NCBI GenBank assembly: GCA_947462335.1
Contig: OX381708.1
Location: 1 to 64,000 of the forward strand
Reading direction: 5' to 3'
Source of the DNA: Harmothoe impar
Taxonomy: Eukaryota > Annelida > Polychaeta > Phyllodocida > Polynoidae
DNA length: 64,000 nt
The first letter of the stretch is position 1; each line of letters begins with the position of its first letter. The translations under genes were made by a program, and so were the position numbers. Positions 1-11,329 of the stretch are shown here, in pieces. The notes beneath the pieces are model-generated. The model was not told the origin of the DNA and made no database searches. It saw only the letters and a list, made by a program, of their open reading frames with translations.

Positions 1-345
1 GCTCCCCTCACCATGAGCTGCTCCCCTCACTATGAGCTGCTCCCCTCACCATGAGCTGCTCCCCTCACCCTGGGCTGCTCCCCTCACCATGAGCTGCTCC
101 GCTCACCCTGAGCTGCTCCCCTCACCCTAAGCTGCTCTCCTCACCATGAGCTGCTCCCCCCACCCTGAGCTGCTCCCCTCACCATGAGCTGCTCCCCTCA
201 CCATTAGCTGCTCCCCTCACCATGAGCTGCTCCCCTCACCATGAGCTGCTTCCCTTACCCTGAGCTGCTCCCCTCACCATGAGCTGCTCCCCTCACCCTG
301 AGCTGCTCCCCTCACCATCAGCTGCTTCCCTCGCCCTCTGCTACC
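1..345. repeat. 19-bp minisatellite (left end, cut by window)
   Basis: Tandem units of GCTGCTCCCCTCACCATGA and close variants (CCTGA, CTATGA). The array decays from about 310 into CCCTCGCCCTCTGCTACCC. Its complete counterpart is at 46326-48120. Confidence 0.95.
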
Positions 346-1395
346 CCCCTTATCCTGGGCTGCCCCCTTCTCCACCGTGGGCGGCCCCTCTCATCCTTGG
401 CTAAATGGCTGTCCTAACCTGAGTTATTCCCCAACCCATATCCATCATAACATCAACTCCATCTTTTTGCCATGATAAGGGTGGTAGTGTAGTATTTGAT
501 GTTGCTGCAGTGTTGGTGACCCAATAAAGAGGTGAACATTCACTTCAACTCCACACCATGAGTGCTGCATTACCCCCTCCCCCCCCTGCCCCCCTCTCCC
601 CCCGGGATCAATGCGGCCATTGTTTCTGCTTTTTACACTCATCATGGCAGCTATTTGTCAGGATGAATCATGTGTCTGCAGGTCGCCTCTATCAGCGTGA
701 TTTGCGGCATCCCGGTCTAATCTCATCTCAGTGCTTTTTTCCTCAATGGTAAGCAGTATTTCACAATTGACAAATCAAATTTGGAATTTAAAAAAAGGAA
801 AAAATAGATGAATCCCAATTATGTTGTAAATAGTAGAACAAACACGGTCGGCAGACCACAAGAGGCACACAGCGCCACCTGCCACAAATACCGGGAACTA
901 CCGTCACTAATTCCTGCTGAGTGCCAGTTAAGCCGCACCAAATTAGTACCTCAACTTTTTAAAGGCGACTTGCCGTGAAGGTACCTTTGGCAGCATCGTT
1001 ATTTCCTACATCCGGCAAAACTGAAACTTGCTGAACCCTCTGAGGGCTGCATAGTGCTTTAACAAATTATGTCTTTTCTTGTCTTGCATTTAGCTTTTTT
1101 CAAACATCTTGCTGACCCTAGAGGGTTGATATTCTCCCGTAGGGTCACCATGATGTAGCCTTGGTGAGTAGACTTCATGCATCATGCCGACAAAGGGGAT
1201 GCCGGCACAGTAAAGCCCTATGCGGTGCCTAAAGGATAGGAACTAAAACCGGCTTAAATTGTGCCTTATTTCAGGCGGGCCGTGCACTCTGACTGAAATA
1301 ATCAATGTCCTTGTACAAACACGGCACGCTGATCTTTGTGGAGGCGCGTGTTTGTCTTACTCCGTCAATGTTATGTAAATCTGGCAGCCCTGCCT
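346..1395. other. Non-repetitive stretch without a recognised gene
   Basis: Short ORFs only, none with recognisable content. It contains a ~45-bp sequence at about 513-560 (GACCCAATAAAGAGGTG core) that also borders the other side of the 19-bp array at about 46282. At about 1105-1195 there is a degenerate copy of the TGCATCATG inverted-repeat family (GCTGACCCT ... AGGGTCACC, then CTTCATGCATCATGCCGAC). The same stretch recurs at 48121-49170. Confidence 0.6.
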
Positions 1396-4300
1396 GACAC
1401 ACTGTCACAGCCACCTGAGTAATGCATCTACCTGACACACAGCTACCTGAGTAATGCATCTACCTGACACACTGTCACAGCTACCTGAGTAATGCATCTA
1501 CCTGACACACAGCTACCTGAGTAATGCATCTACCTGTCACAGCTACCTGAGTAATGCATCTACCTGACACACTGTCACAGCTACCTGAGTAATGCATCTA
1601 CCTGACACACAGCTACCTGAGTAATGCATCTACCTGACACACAGCTACCTGAGTAATGCATCTACCTGACACACAGCTACCTGAGTAATGCATCTACCTG
1701 ACACACAGCAACCTGAGTAATGCATCTACCTGACACACAGCTACCTGAGTAATGCATCTACCTGACACACAGCTACCTGAGTAATGCATCTACCTGACAC
1801 ACAGCTACCTGAGTAATGCATCTACCTGACACACAGCTACCTGAGTAATGCATCTACCTGACACACAGCTGCCTGAGTGATGCATCTACCTGACACACAG
1901 CTACCTGAGTGATGCATCTACCTGACACACTGTCACAGCTACCTGAGTAATGCATCTACCTGACACACAGCTACCTGAGTAATGCATCTACCTGACACAC
2001 AGCTACCTGAGTAATGCATCTACCTGACACACAGCTACCTGAGTAATGCATCTACCTGACACACTGTCACAGCTACCTGAGTAATGCATCTACCTGACAC
2101 AGCTACCTGAGTAATGCATCTACCTGACACACAGCTACCTGAGTAATGCATCTACCTGACACACTGTCACAGCTACCTGAGTAATGCATCTACCTGACAC
2201 ACTGTCACATCTACCTGAGTAATGCATCTACCTGACACACTGTCACAGCTACCTGAGTAATGCATCTACCTGACACACAGCTACCTGAGTAATGCATCTA
2301 CCTGACACACTGTCACAGCTACCTGAGTAATGCATCTACCTGACACACAGCAACCTGAGTAATGCATCTACCTGACACACAGCTACCTGAGTAATGCATC
2401 TACCTGACACACTGCCACAGCTACCTGAGTAATGCATCTACCTGACACAGTCACAGCTACCTGAGTAATGCATCTACCTGACACACAGCTACCTGAGTAA
2501 TGCATCTACCTGACACACAGCTACCTGAGTAATGCATCTACCTGACACAGTGTCACAGCTACCTGAGTAATGCATCTACCTGACACACTGTCACAGCTAC
2601 CTGAGTAATGCATCTACCTGACACACAGCTACCTGAGTAATGCATCTACCTGACACACAGCTACCTGAGTAATGCATCTACCTGACATACTGTCACAGCT
2701 ACCTGAGTAATGCATCTACCTGACACACTGTCACAGCTACCTGAGTAATGCATCTACCTGACACACTGTCACAGCTACCTGAGTAATGCATCTACCTGAC
2801 ACTGTCACAGCTACCTGAGTAATGCATCTACCTGACATACTGTCACAGCTACCTGAGTAATGCATCTACCTGACACACTGTCACAGCTACCTGAGTAATG
2901 CATCTACCTGACACACAGCTACCTGAGTAATGCATCTACCTGACACACAGCTACCTGAGTAATGCATCTACCTGACACACAGCTACCTGAGTAATGCATC
3001 TACCTGACACACAGCTACCTGAGTAATGCATCTACCTGACACACTGTCACAGCTACCTGAGTAATGCATCTACCTGACACACAGCTACCTGAGTAATGCA
3101 TCTACCTGACACACAGCTACCTGAGTGATGCATCTACCTGACACACAGCTACCTGAGTAATGCATCTACCTGACACACTGTCACAGCTACCTGAGTAATG
3201 CATCTACCTGACACACAGCTACCTGAGTAATGCATCTACCTGACACAGCTACCTGAGTAATGCATCTACCTGACACACTGTCACAGCTACCTGAGTAATG
3301 CATCTACCTGACACACTGTCACAGCTACCTGAGTAATGCATCTACCTGACACACTGTCACAGCTACCTGAGTAATGCATCTACCTGACACACTGTCACAG
3401 CTACCTGAGTAATGCATCTACCTGACACACAGCTACCTGAGTAATGCATCTACCTGACACACAGCTACCTGAGTAATGCATCTACCTGACACACAGCTAC
3501 CTGAGTAATGCATCTACCTGACACACAGCTACCTGAGTAATGCATCTACCTGACACACTGCTACCTGAGTAATGCATCTACCTGACACACTGTCACAGCT
3601 ACCTGAGTAATGCATCTACCTGACACACAGCTACCTGAGTAATGCATCTACCTGACACACAGCTACCTGAGTAATGCATCTACCTGACACACTGCTACCT
3701 GAGTAATGCATCTACCTGACACACAGCTACCTGAGTAATGCATCTACCTGACACACAGCTACCTGAGTAATGCATCTACCTGACACACTGCTACCTGAGT
3801 AATGCATCTACCTGACACACAGCTACCTGAGTAATGCATCTACCTGACACACAGCTACCTGAGTAATGCATCTACCTGACACACAGCTACCTGAGTAATG
3901 CATCTACCTGACACACTGCTACCTGAGTAATGCATCTACCTGACACACAGCTACCTGAGTAATGCATCTACCTGACACACAGCTACCTGAGTAATGCATC
4001 TACCTGACACACTGCTACCTGAGTAATGCATCTACCTGACACACAGCTACCTGAGTAATGCATCTACCTGACACACAGCTACCTGAGTAATGCATCTACC
4101 TGACACACAGCTACCTTAGTAATGCATCTACCTGACACACATCTACCTGAGTGATGCATCTACCTGACACACAGCTACCTGAGTAATGCATCTACCTGAC
4201 ACACAGCTACCTGAGTAATGCATCTACCTGACACACAGCTACCTGAGTAATGCATCTACCTGACACACAGCTACCTGAGTTATGCATCTACCTGACACAC

Positions 4301-4760
4301 AGCTACCTGAGTAATGCATCTACCTGATACACAGCTACCTGAGTAATGCATCTACCTGACACACAGCTACCTGAGTAATGCATCTACCTGACACAGTGTC
4401 ACAGCTACCTGAGTAATGCATCTACCTGACACACTGTCACAGCTACCTGAGTAATGCATCTACCTGACACACTGTCACAGCTACCTGAGTAATGCATCTA
4501 CCTGACACACTGTCACAGCTACCTGAGTAATGCATCTACCTGACACACTGTCACAGCTACCTGAGTAATGCATCTACCTGACACACAGCTACCTGAGTAA
4601 TGCATCTACCTGACACACTGCTACCTGAGTAATGCATCTACCTGTCACACTGTCACAGCTACCTGAGTAATGCATCTACCTGACACACTGTCACATCTAC
4701 CTGAGTAATGCATCTACCTGACACACAGCTACCTGAGTAATGCATCTACCTGACACACAG
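1396..4760. repeat. 32/38-bp minisatellite array, about 3.4 kb
   Basis: Two unit lengths are interspersed. The 32-bp unit contains GCTACCTGAGTAATGCATCT followed by ACCTGACACACA; the 38-bp form carries an extra CTGTCA. Each unit has the ATGCAT palindrome. Right of the array, two 72-bp-spaced copies of a segment with GGCATGATGCACCAATGCAG (4759-4876) belong to the dispersed TGCATCATG family, which suggests the array arose inside such an element. Confidence 0.95.
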
Positions 4761-4899
4761 GTGTATGTCCATGTGGCGGCATGATGCACCAATGCAGCCT
4801 TGTACCACTACCTTCCTACGTGTCCACCAACAGGTGTATGTCCATGTGTCGGCATGATGCACCAATGCAGCCTTGAATCTCTACCTTCCTGCATCTACC

Positions 4900-7060
4900 A
4901 TCATGCCACAACAAATAGCCCTATTTCCGTATCCTCACACCACCTCTCAAATTCAAGTTCAACGTACCCTTTTATATTTGTCTGATCTCTTAGCCTTCAT
5001 ACATGCCAATACAGGGAATCTATTGCTAAATTACCATGGAGAGATATTGTAATCTTTTGCAATATTTAGTTTATATAAATACCATTTCATATTTTAAGCA
5101 TGACACACCAAATAGTCATATTTCAAAAAAAAAAAAACCACCCCTTAAATTCAAGTTCAACGTACCCTTTTATATTTGTCTGATCTCTAAGCCTTTATAC
5201 ATGCCAATAAAGCGAACCTATTGCTAAATTACCATGGAGAGATATTGCTATCTTTTGCAATATTTAGTTCATATAAGTAGTGTGAACCATTTCATATTTT
5301 AAGCATGGCACACCTAATAGTCATATTTCCAAACCCATATATACCGCCTCTTGAATTCAAGTTTAACGTACCCTTTTATATTTGTCTGATCTCTAAGCCT
5401 TTGTCCATGCCAATACAGGGAACCTATTGCTGAATTACCATGGAGAGATATTGTTATCTTTCACAATATTCAATTCCTAAAAGCAGTGTGAACCATTTCA
5501 TACTATAAGCATGACATAGCAAATAGTCATATTTCCGTGCCCCCACACCAACCCTTAAATTCAAGTTCAACGTTCTCTTTTATATTTGTCTGATCTCTTA
5601 GCCTTTATGCATGCCAATACAGGAAATCTATTGCTAAATTACCATGGAGAGATATTGTTATCTTTTACAATATTTAGTTTATTAAAATACCATTTCATAT
5701 TTTAAGCATGGCACACCAAATAGTCATATTTCCAAATCCTCATATACCACCCCTTAAACTTGAGTTCAACGTACCCTTTTATATTTGTCTGATCTCTAAG
5801 CTTTTATACATGCCAATACAGGGAACCTATTGCTAAATTACCATGGAGAGATATTGTAATCTTTTGCAATATTTAGTTTATATAAATACCATTTCATATT
5901 TTAAGCATGACACACCAAATAGTCATATTTCAACAAAAAACAAAAAAACACCCCTTAAATTCAAGTTCAACGTACCCTTTTATATTTGTCTGATCTCTAA
6001 GCCTTTATACATGCCAATAAAGCGAACCTATTGCTAAATTACCATGGAGAGATATTGCTATCTTTTGCAATATTTCGTTCATATAAGTAGTGTGAACTAT
6101 TTCATATTTTAAGCATGGCACACCTAATAGTCATATTTCCAAACCCATATATACCGCCTCTTGAATTCAAGTTTAACGTACCCTTTTATATTTGTCTGAT
6201 CTCTAAGCCTTTGTCCATGCCAATACAGGGAACCTATTGCTAAATTACCATGGAGAGATATTGTTATCTTTCACAATATTCAGTTCATAAAAGCAGTGTG
6301 AACCATTTCATACTATAAGCATGACATAGCAAATAGTCATATTTCCGTGCCCCCCCGACCCCCCCACCAACCCTTAAATTCAAGTTCAACGTTCTCTTTT
6401 ATATTTGTCTGATCTCTAAGCCTTTATGCATGCCAATAGAGGGGATCTAATGCTAAATTACCATGGAGAGATATTGTTATCTTTTACAATATTTAGTTTA
6501 TTAAAATACCATTTCATATTTTAAGCATGGCACACCTAATAGTCATATTTCCAAACCCATATATACCGCCTCTTGAATTCAAGTTCAACGTACCCTTTTA
6601 TATTTGTCTGATCTCTAAGCCTTTATACATGCCAATACAGGGAAACTATTGCTAAATTACCATGGAGAGATATTGTTATCTTTCACAATATTCAGTTCAT
6701 AAAAGCAGTGTGAACCATTTCATACTATAAGCATGACATAGCAAATAGTCATATTTCCGTGCCCCCCCACCCCCCCACCAACCCTTAAATTCAAGTTCAA
6801 CGTTCTCTTTTATATTTGTCTGATCTCTAAGCCTTTATGCATGCCAATAGAGGGGATCTAATGCTAAATTACCATGGAGAGATATTGCTATCTTTTACAA
6901 TATTTAGTTTTTATAAGTAGTTTGAACCATTTCATATTTTGAGCATGACATAGCAAAATGTCATATTTCCGCACCCTCACACCCTTTGAATTCAAATTCA
7001 AAACAGCCTTTTGTATTCCTCCAATCTCTAAGTCTTTATATATGCCATTGCTAAATTACC
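4900..7060. repeat. Tandem satellite of ~202-bp monomers
   Basis: About ten monomers, each recognisable by ACCATGGAGAGATATTG (near 5034, 5232, 5438, 5640, 5841, 6039, 6247, 6462, 6659, 6873), then AAGCATGACA, TAGTCATATTTCC, TTCAAGTTCAACGTACCC and TTTGTCTGATCTCTAAGCC. Monomers of different subtypes recur in order: the segment at 5036 matches the one at 5843 (807 bp, four monomers), so there is a higher-order repeat. The short ORFs in it are by-products of the repeat. Confidence 0.92.
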
Positions 7061-7289
7061 ATGCACAGATATTGTTGGCTGTAGTCAGCTATCATGCTGA
7101 CCTATACGGTTTGATACACTCACCCTTTAAGGGCCCCATAGTACATGCCCTTGGTCGTCATGAATGCAGCCCTGGCGACTCAGAGAAGCAAGGCTATTGT
7201 TTATATATATTCAACAGCTTGTCTGTTTTCAATCATCTGGAAACCACTTGAATTAAAAGAAGATCACAAAAAAGGTTTACATGACAAAA

Positions 7290-7295
7290 TTTATT
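7290..7295 (-). terminator. AATAAA poly(A) signal after the 7333-7539 segment
   Basis: AATAAA on the minus strand, 38 nt downstream of the TAG stop. A T-rich stretch (ATTTTGTCATGTAAACCTTTTTT) follows. It supports the coding-like segment being a real 3' terminus. Confidence 0.4.
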
Positions 7296-7332
7296 CACAC
7301 AAACTTGATAAAACATGTTGATGAAGCACTTG

Positions 7333-7539
7333 CTACAGTATGTCTAAAGTTGTTAAACTGATGATATTCTTTAGTCCTCTCATCAGAGTATACCCATGAA
7401 TATATACAGAGTCTCCATCACCATGTATAATAGCCTGTATACGTGGAGGGTGGAGTGCATTGGGCTTCATGACAAATGGCCATGTTCTACAATTGATGTG
7501 CATGTCACCACATTTGCTACCTCCTCCAAGAAGAATGTC
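7333..7539 (-). CDS. Coding-like 3' segment of an unidentified gene with poly(A) signal
   Basis: Open frame of 68 codons on the minus strand with no start codon at its upstream end. An in-frame TAA precedes it, so if real it must be entered by splicing or be broken. The residues look protein-like and include KCGDMHINCRTWPFVMKPN and IQAIIHGDGDSVYIHGYTL, with no low complexity. The stop codon is followed 38 nt later by AATAAA (7295-7290), as expected of a compact terminal exon. I do not recognise the family. Possible upstream parts lie at 8335-8714 on the same strand. It recurs at 55108-55314. Confidence 0.35.
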   Translation of the reverse strand, partial: DILLGGGSKCGDMHINCRTWPFVMKPNALHPPRIQAIIHGDGDSVYIHGYTLMRGLKNIISLTTLDIL

Positions 7540-7622
7540 TTAGAACTGCAGTAGTCCACAGTAGCCTTGCGTGGCTGTCCCCCCATCCCGCACCACCAGC
7601 ACGGCCAGCCAAGCCTGACCCA

Positions 7623-7697
7623 CTGCATTCATGCATCATGCTGACCCTGCTGGAGTGTATCAACCCCCTGTAGGTTAGGCATGATGCATGAATGCAG
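7623..7697. mobile_element. 75-bp MITE-like inverted-repeat element
   Basis: Perfect 19-bp terminal inverted repeats: CTGCATTCATGCATCATGC at 7623-7641 and its reverse complement at 7679-7697, with a 37-bp interior. Related but less perfect copies lie at 1105-1195, 8239-8303, 16829-16990 and 46070-46110. Too short to encode anything, so it would be non-autonomous. No clear target-site duplication was identified. It recurs at 55398-55472. Confidence 0.7.
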
Positions 7698-8238
7698 CAC
7701 TGGCTATAAAGGATTGTAGTGCATTCCATGTCGAAAGTTTAGATTTCGATGCTCAATGTGCGACCAGTGATATCCAGTGTATAGCATAAGACATGCAGTC
7801 AAGTTCCCAGAAAGCTCAAGAACAGTCCGATCGACTAGCTGTAAAAGCTTGCACAAAAATCAGAGTGTGGGCAACGCTGCTAAATTGTCCCAAGGGATGA
7901 TAAACACAGTCCCTCACCGTGGTGACAAAAAAACTGTGTCACAGGTGGTGAAAAAGGAGACAATTAGGACTTTGAAACCAACTTAGTGTTGGGTTCCCTC
8001 AGTAGAATCCTTAATAACGGTTCGATTGCAAAACCCTGAAAACTGACATGTAGCCAGGACCCCTGGCAACAGGCCCTGATGCAGAGACATGGGCTGTGAC
8101 CATTTCCCTAGCTGCAGCAACCATAAGCGCAATTGTCGGGCAATTGACAGACTGTGGAAGAGACCTTTCCACAGGTTTTAATTGTGCCCTTAGTCGTCAT
8201 GTTGCATGAATGCAGCCCTGGCGGGTAACTCGACATTG

Positions 8239-8303
8239 CTGCATTCAAGCATCATGCTGACCCTACAGGGTTAAGACACTCCCGAAGGGTCGGCATGATG
8301 CAG
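8239..8303. mobile_element. Imperfect copy of the TGCATCATG inverted-repeat family
   Basis: Left end CTGCATTCAAGCATCATGC and right end GCATGATGCAG, with inner arms GCTGACCCT / AGGGTCGGC. Immediately left is a second half-element (GTCGTCATGTTGCATGAATG, then GGCGGGTAACTCGACATTG) that recurs in the same order near 7140, 16829 and 38640-38850. The full element is therefore longer than the 75-bp version. It recurs at 56014-56078. Confidence 0.6.
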
Positions 8304-8334
8304 CGACGTACATGAAATCATAAAGGTTTTGACA

Positions 8335-8561
8335 TCAGGAACTCCAGGTTTTCAGCTCTGGGAGAATCTGAGCAAGGCTAGCTTTTAGCCCCCCCCCCTG
8401 GGTTGCTGCAGTAATCTCATCACTGGACATTTTGGCAGAGTCCAATCTCTTACTTCTCGGTGGTTTAATGGGTTCATGGTCCATTACTGGTTCTTTCTTA
8501 CAGTTCCTCCTGCTGGAGGAGTAAGATCGCTACCACAGCGGCAGCACCACGCCTCAGCCAT
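8335..8561 (-). CDS. Coding-like segments of an unidentified minus-strand gene
   Basis: Two overlapping frames look protein-like. From an ATG at 8561 the frame reads MAEAWCCRCGSDLTPPAGGT and meets a good donor (ACT|GTAAGA, intron from 8501). Its CxxC motif resembles one half of a zinc ribbon. A second frame, open from 8529 to a stop at 8335, contains PVMDHEPIKPPRSKRLDSAK and SLAQILPELKTW, but has an in-frame TAG just upstream and runs through a 10-G tract that could hide a frameshift. Either a small spliced gene or a decayed one. The family is not recognised. It recurs at 56110-56336. Confidence 0.3.
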
Positions 8562-8573
8562 AGCGATGGCTTA

Positions 8574-8714
8574 TCAGAAAAGAACCCAATTTTGAATTCC
8601 TAACCGACAATCAGACAGCGGGCCTACACCAGTAGACGCATCCTCTTGCTGCTGAGTTTTGAAACCAACTGTAATACGAACCTGCAGCAGCTGAGTGTCG
8701 ACACCTTTACTCAT
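8574..8714 (-). CDS. 46-codon coding-like ORF upstream of 8561
   Basis: Starts at ATG 8714 and ends with TGA at 8574. It begins MSKGVDTQLLQVRITVGFKT. It sits 12 nt upstream of the ATG at 8561 on the same strand, so it could be an upstream ORF, a frame-broken N-terminus, or chance. It recurs at 56349-56489. Confidence 0.22.
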   Translation of the reverse strand: MSKGVDTQLLQVRITVGFKTQQQEDASTGVGPLSDCRLGIQNWVLF

Positions 8715-8969
8715 CCCGGCAGTTCTATCATGTACTAACCACCGGATAACAATTGGCGCGCGCCAGGACTGTTGTATCTAGGTATATTGACATATAAACT
8801 CTGCCACCTTTATGTAGTTAAAATAAACAGTGATATAAATGAATAATGTAGATATCTGGTTTCGGCTGATAGTTTTTGTTACGGCCGACAGTGAGCAACT
8901 CTCATCTAAAAGGCGAGGGTTTCCGAATTTTGATTTTAAAAAGATGGACGATTGTTGCAGTTTAATTCA

Positions 8970-10465
8970 TGACATTCAGAGCACTAGGCAGAAATTACAT
9001 TGCGTCAACACCAGGCTATGGCCATTGCAATGCTTTGTTTTGATTAGACAGTCGGATTCCCCCGGTCCCTACCAGTTCTAAGTTGGCTGTTGGACCACGG
9101 ACGAAGCGGATGCGCCGACCACAGTTGCCCGCAGCCGACACCGCACAGCTGAGGCGGTCCATGGGAAGGTCCCGGCGACGGTCCGAGCTTGACGCGCCGT
9201 TGCCGACGACGTCTCGTCCAGCCCCTGCCGGTTCCAGGCCCGGTTCGCACCCCAGCCCGACCGGCCCAGCCCTTAGAGCCCACCAGAGGCTGTTCACCTT
9301 GGAGACCTGCTGTGGATATGGGTATGGTCGGGCACGAAAATCTCACCGTCTCCCCAGGTTTTTCAAGGGCCGACAGTCTTTTAGCCCTATAAGTTCGAGG
9401 ATTGATTTGCAAGTCATAATAGCTGCGGATCTCCATCAGGGTTTCCCCTGCATTTGTCTTACTCAGGCATCTTTCAGGTCCCAACATGTACGCTCTTGCT
9501 TTGCCTCCTCGACGTGGTGACCGAGACAGGCCAGCAGTGCGCGGCCGCCCGGAGACATCGGATCCTGCCATGGATGCGAACGCCCTGTCACTTTCATTGC
9601 GCCTGTGCGTTTAGTAGAGCCCAATGACTTGCGCACATGTTAGACTCCTTGGTCCGTGTTTCAAGACGGGTCTGATGGGGTGCCGATCGATTCGCCACGG
9701 ACCCTAGGCTTCCAAACGGGAGCACACCCAGAGCTGATCAGCCCAGCAGTCGGAACAAACTATAAACAGTCCATCCTCGACCCAACCAAACTAGGCAGGG
9801 GCCCGCGCCATCCCGAGGGAGGAGGAAGCGGCAGCATGCTTTCCCTCGGTTCACCGGCCGGGCTCTGAGCCCAGGGACTATAACACGGGAGGCGCCTGAA
9901 GGCGTTCCGGCTACCTTTCCTCGGGACTTCTCTCCTCGTGGAAAGAGCACCCTCAGGAGCCCGCAAACACTGAAGCAGTCCCATGTGGATCTACAATCAG
10001 AAGCTCCGAGCCCTCGGAAGAGTTGAATTCCACGAGGCTACTTTGCGGTCACATCAGTTTGCCTCTGAGTGGTTTCACGTACTCTTGAACTCTCTCTTCA
10101 AAGTCCTTTTCAACTTTTCCTCACAGTACTTGTCTGCTATCGGTCTCATGTCAGTATTTAGCCTCAGATGGAGTTTACCACCCACTTTGGGCTGCATTCC
10201 CAAACAACCCGACTCCAAGGACATTTAGAGGCACGTTGGCCCTCGCCTAGACTAGAGGCCTGACACACGCTATGAGAAAGGCCCCGATCAGGAGCACTCG
10301 GACCGGAGCACGTACCGGAGTGATCGTCCTAAAAACCACAGTTCACTGCCGCAGCAACAGGGGATTCAGTGGTGGGCTATTCCCGCTTCACTCGCCGTCA
10401 CTAGGGAAATCCTTGTTAGTTCTTTTCCTCCGCTTAGTGATATGCCTAAGTTCAGCGGGTAATCC
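8970..10465 (-). pseudogene. Truncated 28S rRNA pseudogene
   Basis: Read on the minus strand, the 5' end of large-subunit rRNA is clear at about 10465: CCGCTGAACTTAGGCATATC, then AAGCGGAGGAAAAGAACTAA. Further landmarks are the GGGTGGTAAACTCCATCT region, CCGTCTTGAAACACGGACC, GGTCTCCAAGGTGAACAGCC and ACAGCCAACTTAGAACTGGT. Similarity stops at about 8970, after TGCTCTGAATGTCA. Conserved core bases are changed, and blocks are missing: after GAACAGCCTCTGG about 60 nt of otherwise invariant sequence is gone. At ~1.5 kb it is well under half of an animal 28S, so it is not functional. ORFs read from it are spurious. It recurs at 56745-58240. Confidence 0.9.
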
Positions 10466-10556
10466 CCCCTAAGGCGATGGACCGAGGCAATCCACCCGTG
10501 AGTGAACTGACGCTACTACGCTCAAGGTGCGCACGAGAATGGACTTCCGGACGTCA
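10466..10556 (-). other. ITS2 remnant
   Basis: The ~91 bp between the 28S 5' end and the 5.8S 3' end. This is short for an animal ITS2, consistent with internal deletion. It recurs at 58241-58331. Confidence 0.6.
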
Positions 10557-10710
10557 ACCAACCCTGAGACAGGCGGGGCCTTGGGAATGCCCAAGGCCGC
10601 AATATGCATTCAAGATGTCGCTGCTCAATGTGTCCTGCAATTCACATTAATTAACGGAGCTGGCTCTACTCTTCATCGACGCATGAGCCAAGTGATCCAT
10701 CGCTGAGTCC
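10557..10710 (-). pseudogene. 5.8S rRNA pseudogene
   Basis: On the minus strand it starts GGACTCAGCGATGGATCACT and continues with TGCGTCGATGAAGA and TTAATGTGAATTGCAGGACA, ending near GGCCCCGCCTGTCTCAGGG. Length ~154 nt is normal. The nearly invariant segment after GATGAAGA (normally AACGCAGCTAGCTGCGAGAA) is scrambled, so the molecule would not fold normally. It recurs at 58332-58485. Confidence 0.88.
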
Positions 10711-10869
10711 ATTCCGCTGCCTCCTTCCAAAGTTGGACTTTGATTGGAATTGGGTTGGGTCATGGGGCCACAGAGAAACCGACGCAAGCGATCGGGAACC
10801 GAAGCCCACCGGTGCGCGTTGCTCTCGTCTCCGGGGTCCAAGAGAACTCTTACCAGGACGAATGACACG

Positions 10870-11166
10870 TTGATTCCTTCAGTGTAGCACGTGCGGCCCC
10901 GAACATCTCAGGGCATCACAGACCTGTTATTGCTCAATCTCGCGTGGCTGTACGTCACTTGTCCCTCTAAAAAGTTGGTGTCGACTGGACGGACCAGGTA
11001 AATCGATGGACTAGTCAGCAGGTCAGAGTCTCGTTCGTTATCCTAATTAACCAGACAAATCGCTCCACCAACTAGGAGCGGCCATACACCGCCACTTACC
11101 AAATCAAGAAAGACCTCTCAATCTGTCTCAATCCTAATGGTGTCCGGGCCAGGTGAGTTTCCCCGC
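10870..11166 (-). pseudogene. 18S rRNA pseudogene fragment
   Basis: Minus-strand matches to the 3' major domain of 18S rRNA: GGTGGAGCGATTTGTCTGGT, ATAACGAACGAGACTCTGAC, TTAGAGGGACAAGTGACGT and GAGATTGAGCAATAACAGGT, ending near GCACGTGCTACACTGA. The last ~300 nt of 18S (helix 44 and the conserved 3' end) are absent, and the 5' two thirds are also missing. About 160 bp of ITS1-like sequence follows before 5.8S. It recurs at 58645-58941. Confidence 0.88.
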
Positions 11167-11329
11167 CACGAGTCCCACCCCCCATGTACTAATGGCACAA
11201 GGGTGGTGACATTGTGAGGCATGTCACGAACTTTGAAGAGCTCTCATACAGAAACCGCCAGGACTTTCACCACCAAATTCGGGTTCAGGAGGAGTTTCTG
11301 GGTAGCTTTTCAAAAAAAAGAATTCGGAG

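Noticed and set aside
7777..7986. 69-codon plus ORF containing RGDKKTVSQVVKKETIRTLK
   Set aside because: Protein-like in part, but no splice or start evidence and it is opposite the coding-like minus strand; not enough to call.
9044..9571. 175-codon minus ORF and 145-codon plus ORF (9083-9520)
   Set aside because: They lie within the 28S rRNA pseudogene; open frames in GC-rich rDNA are common and the peptides have no relatives I recognise.
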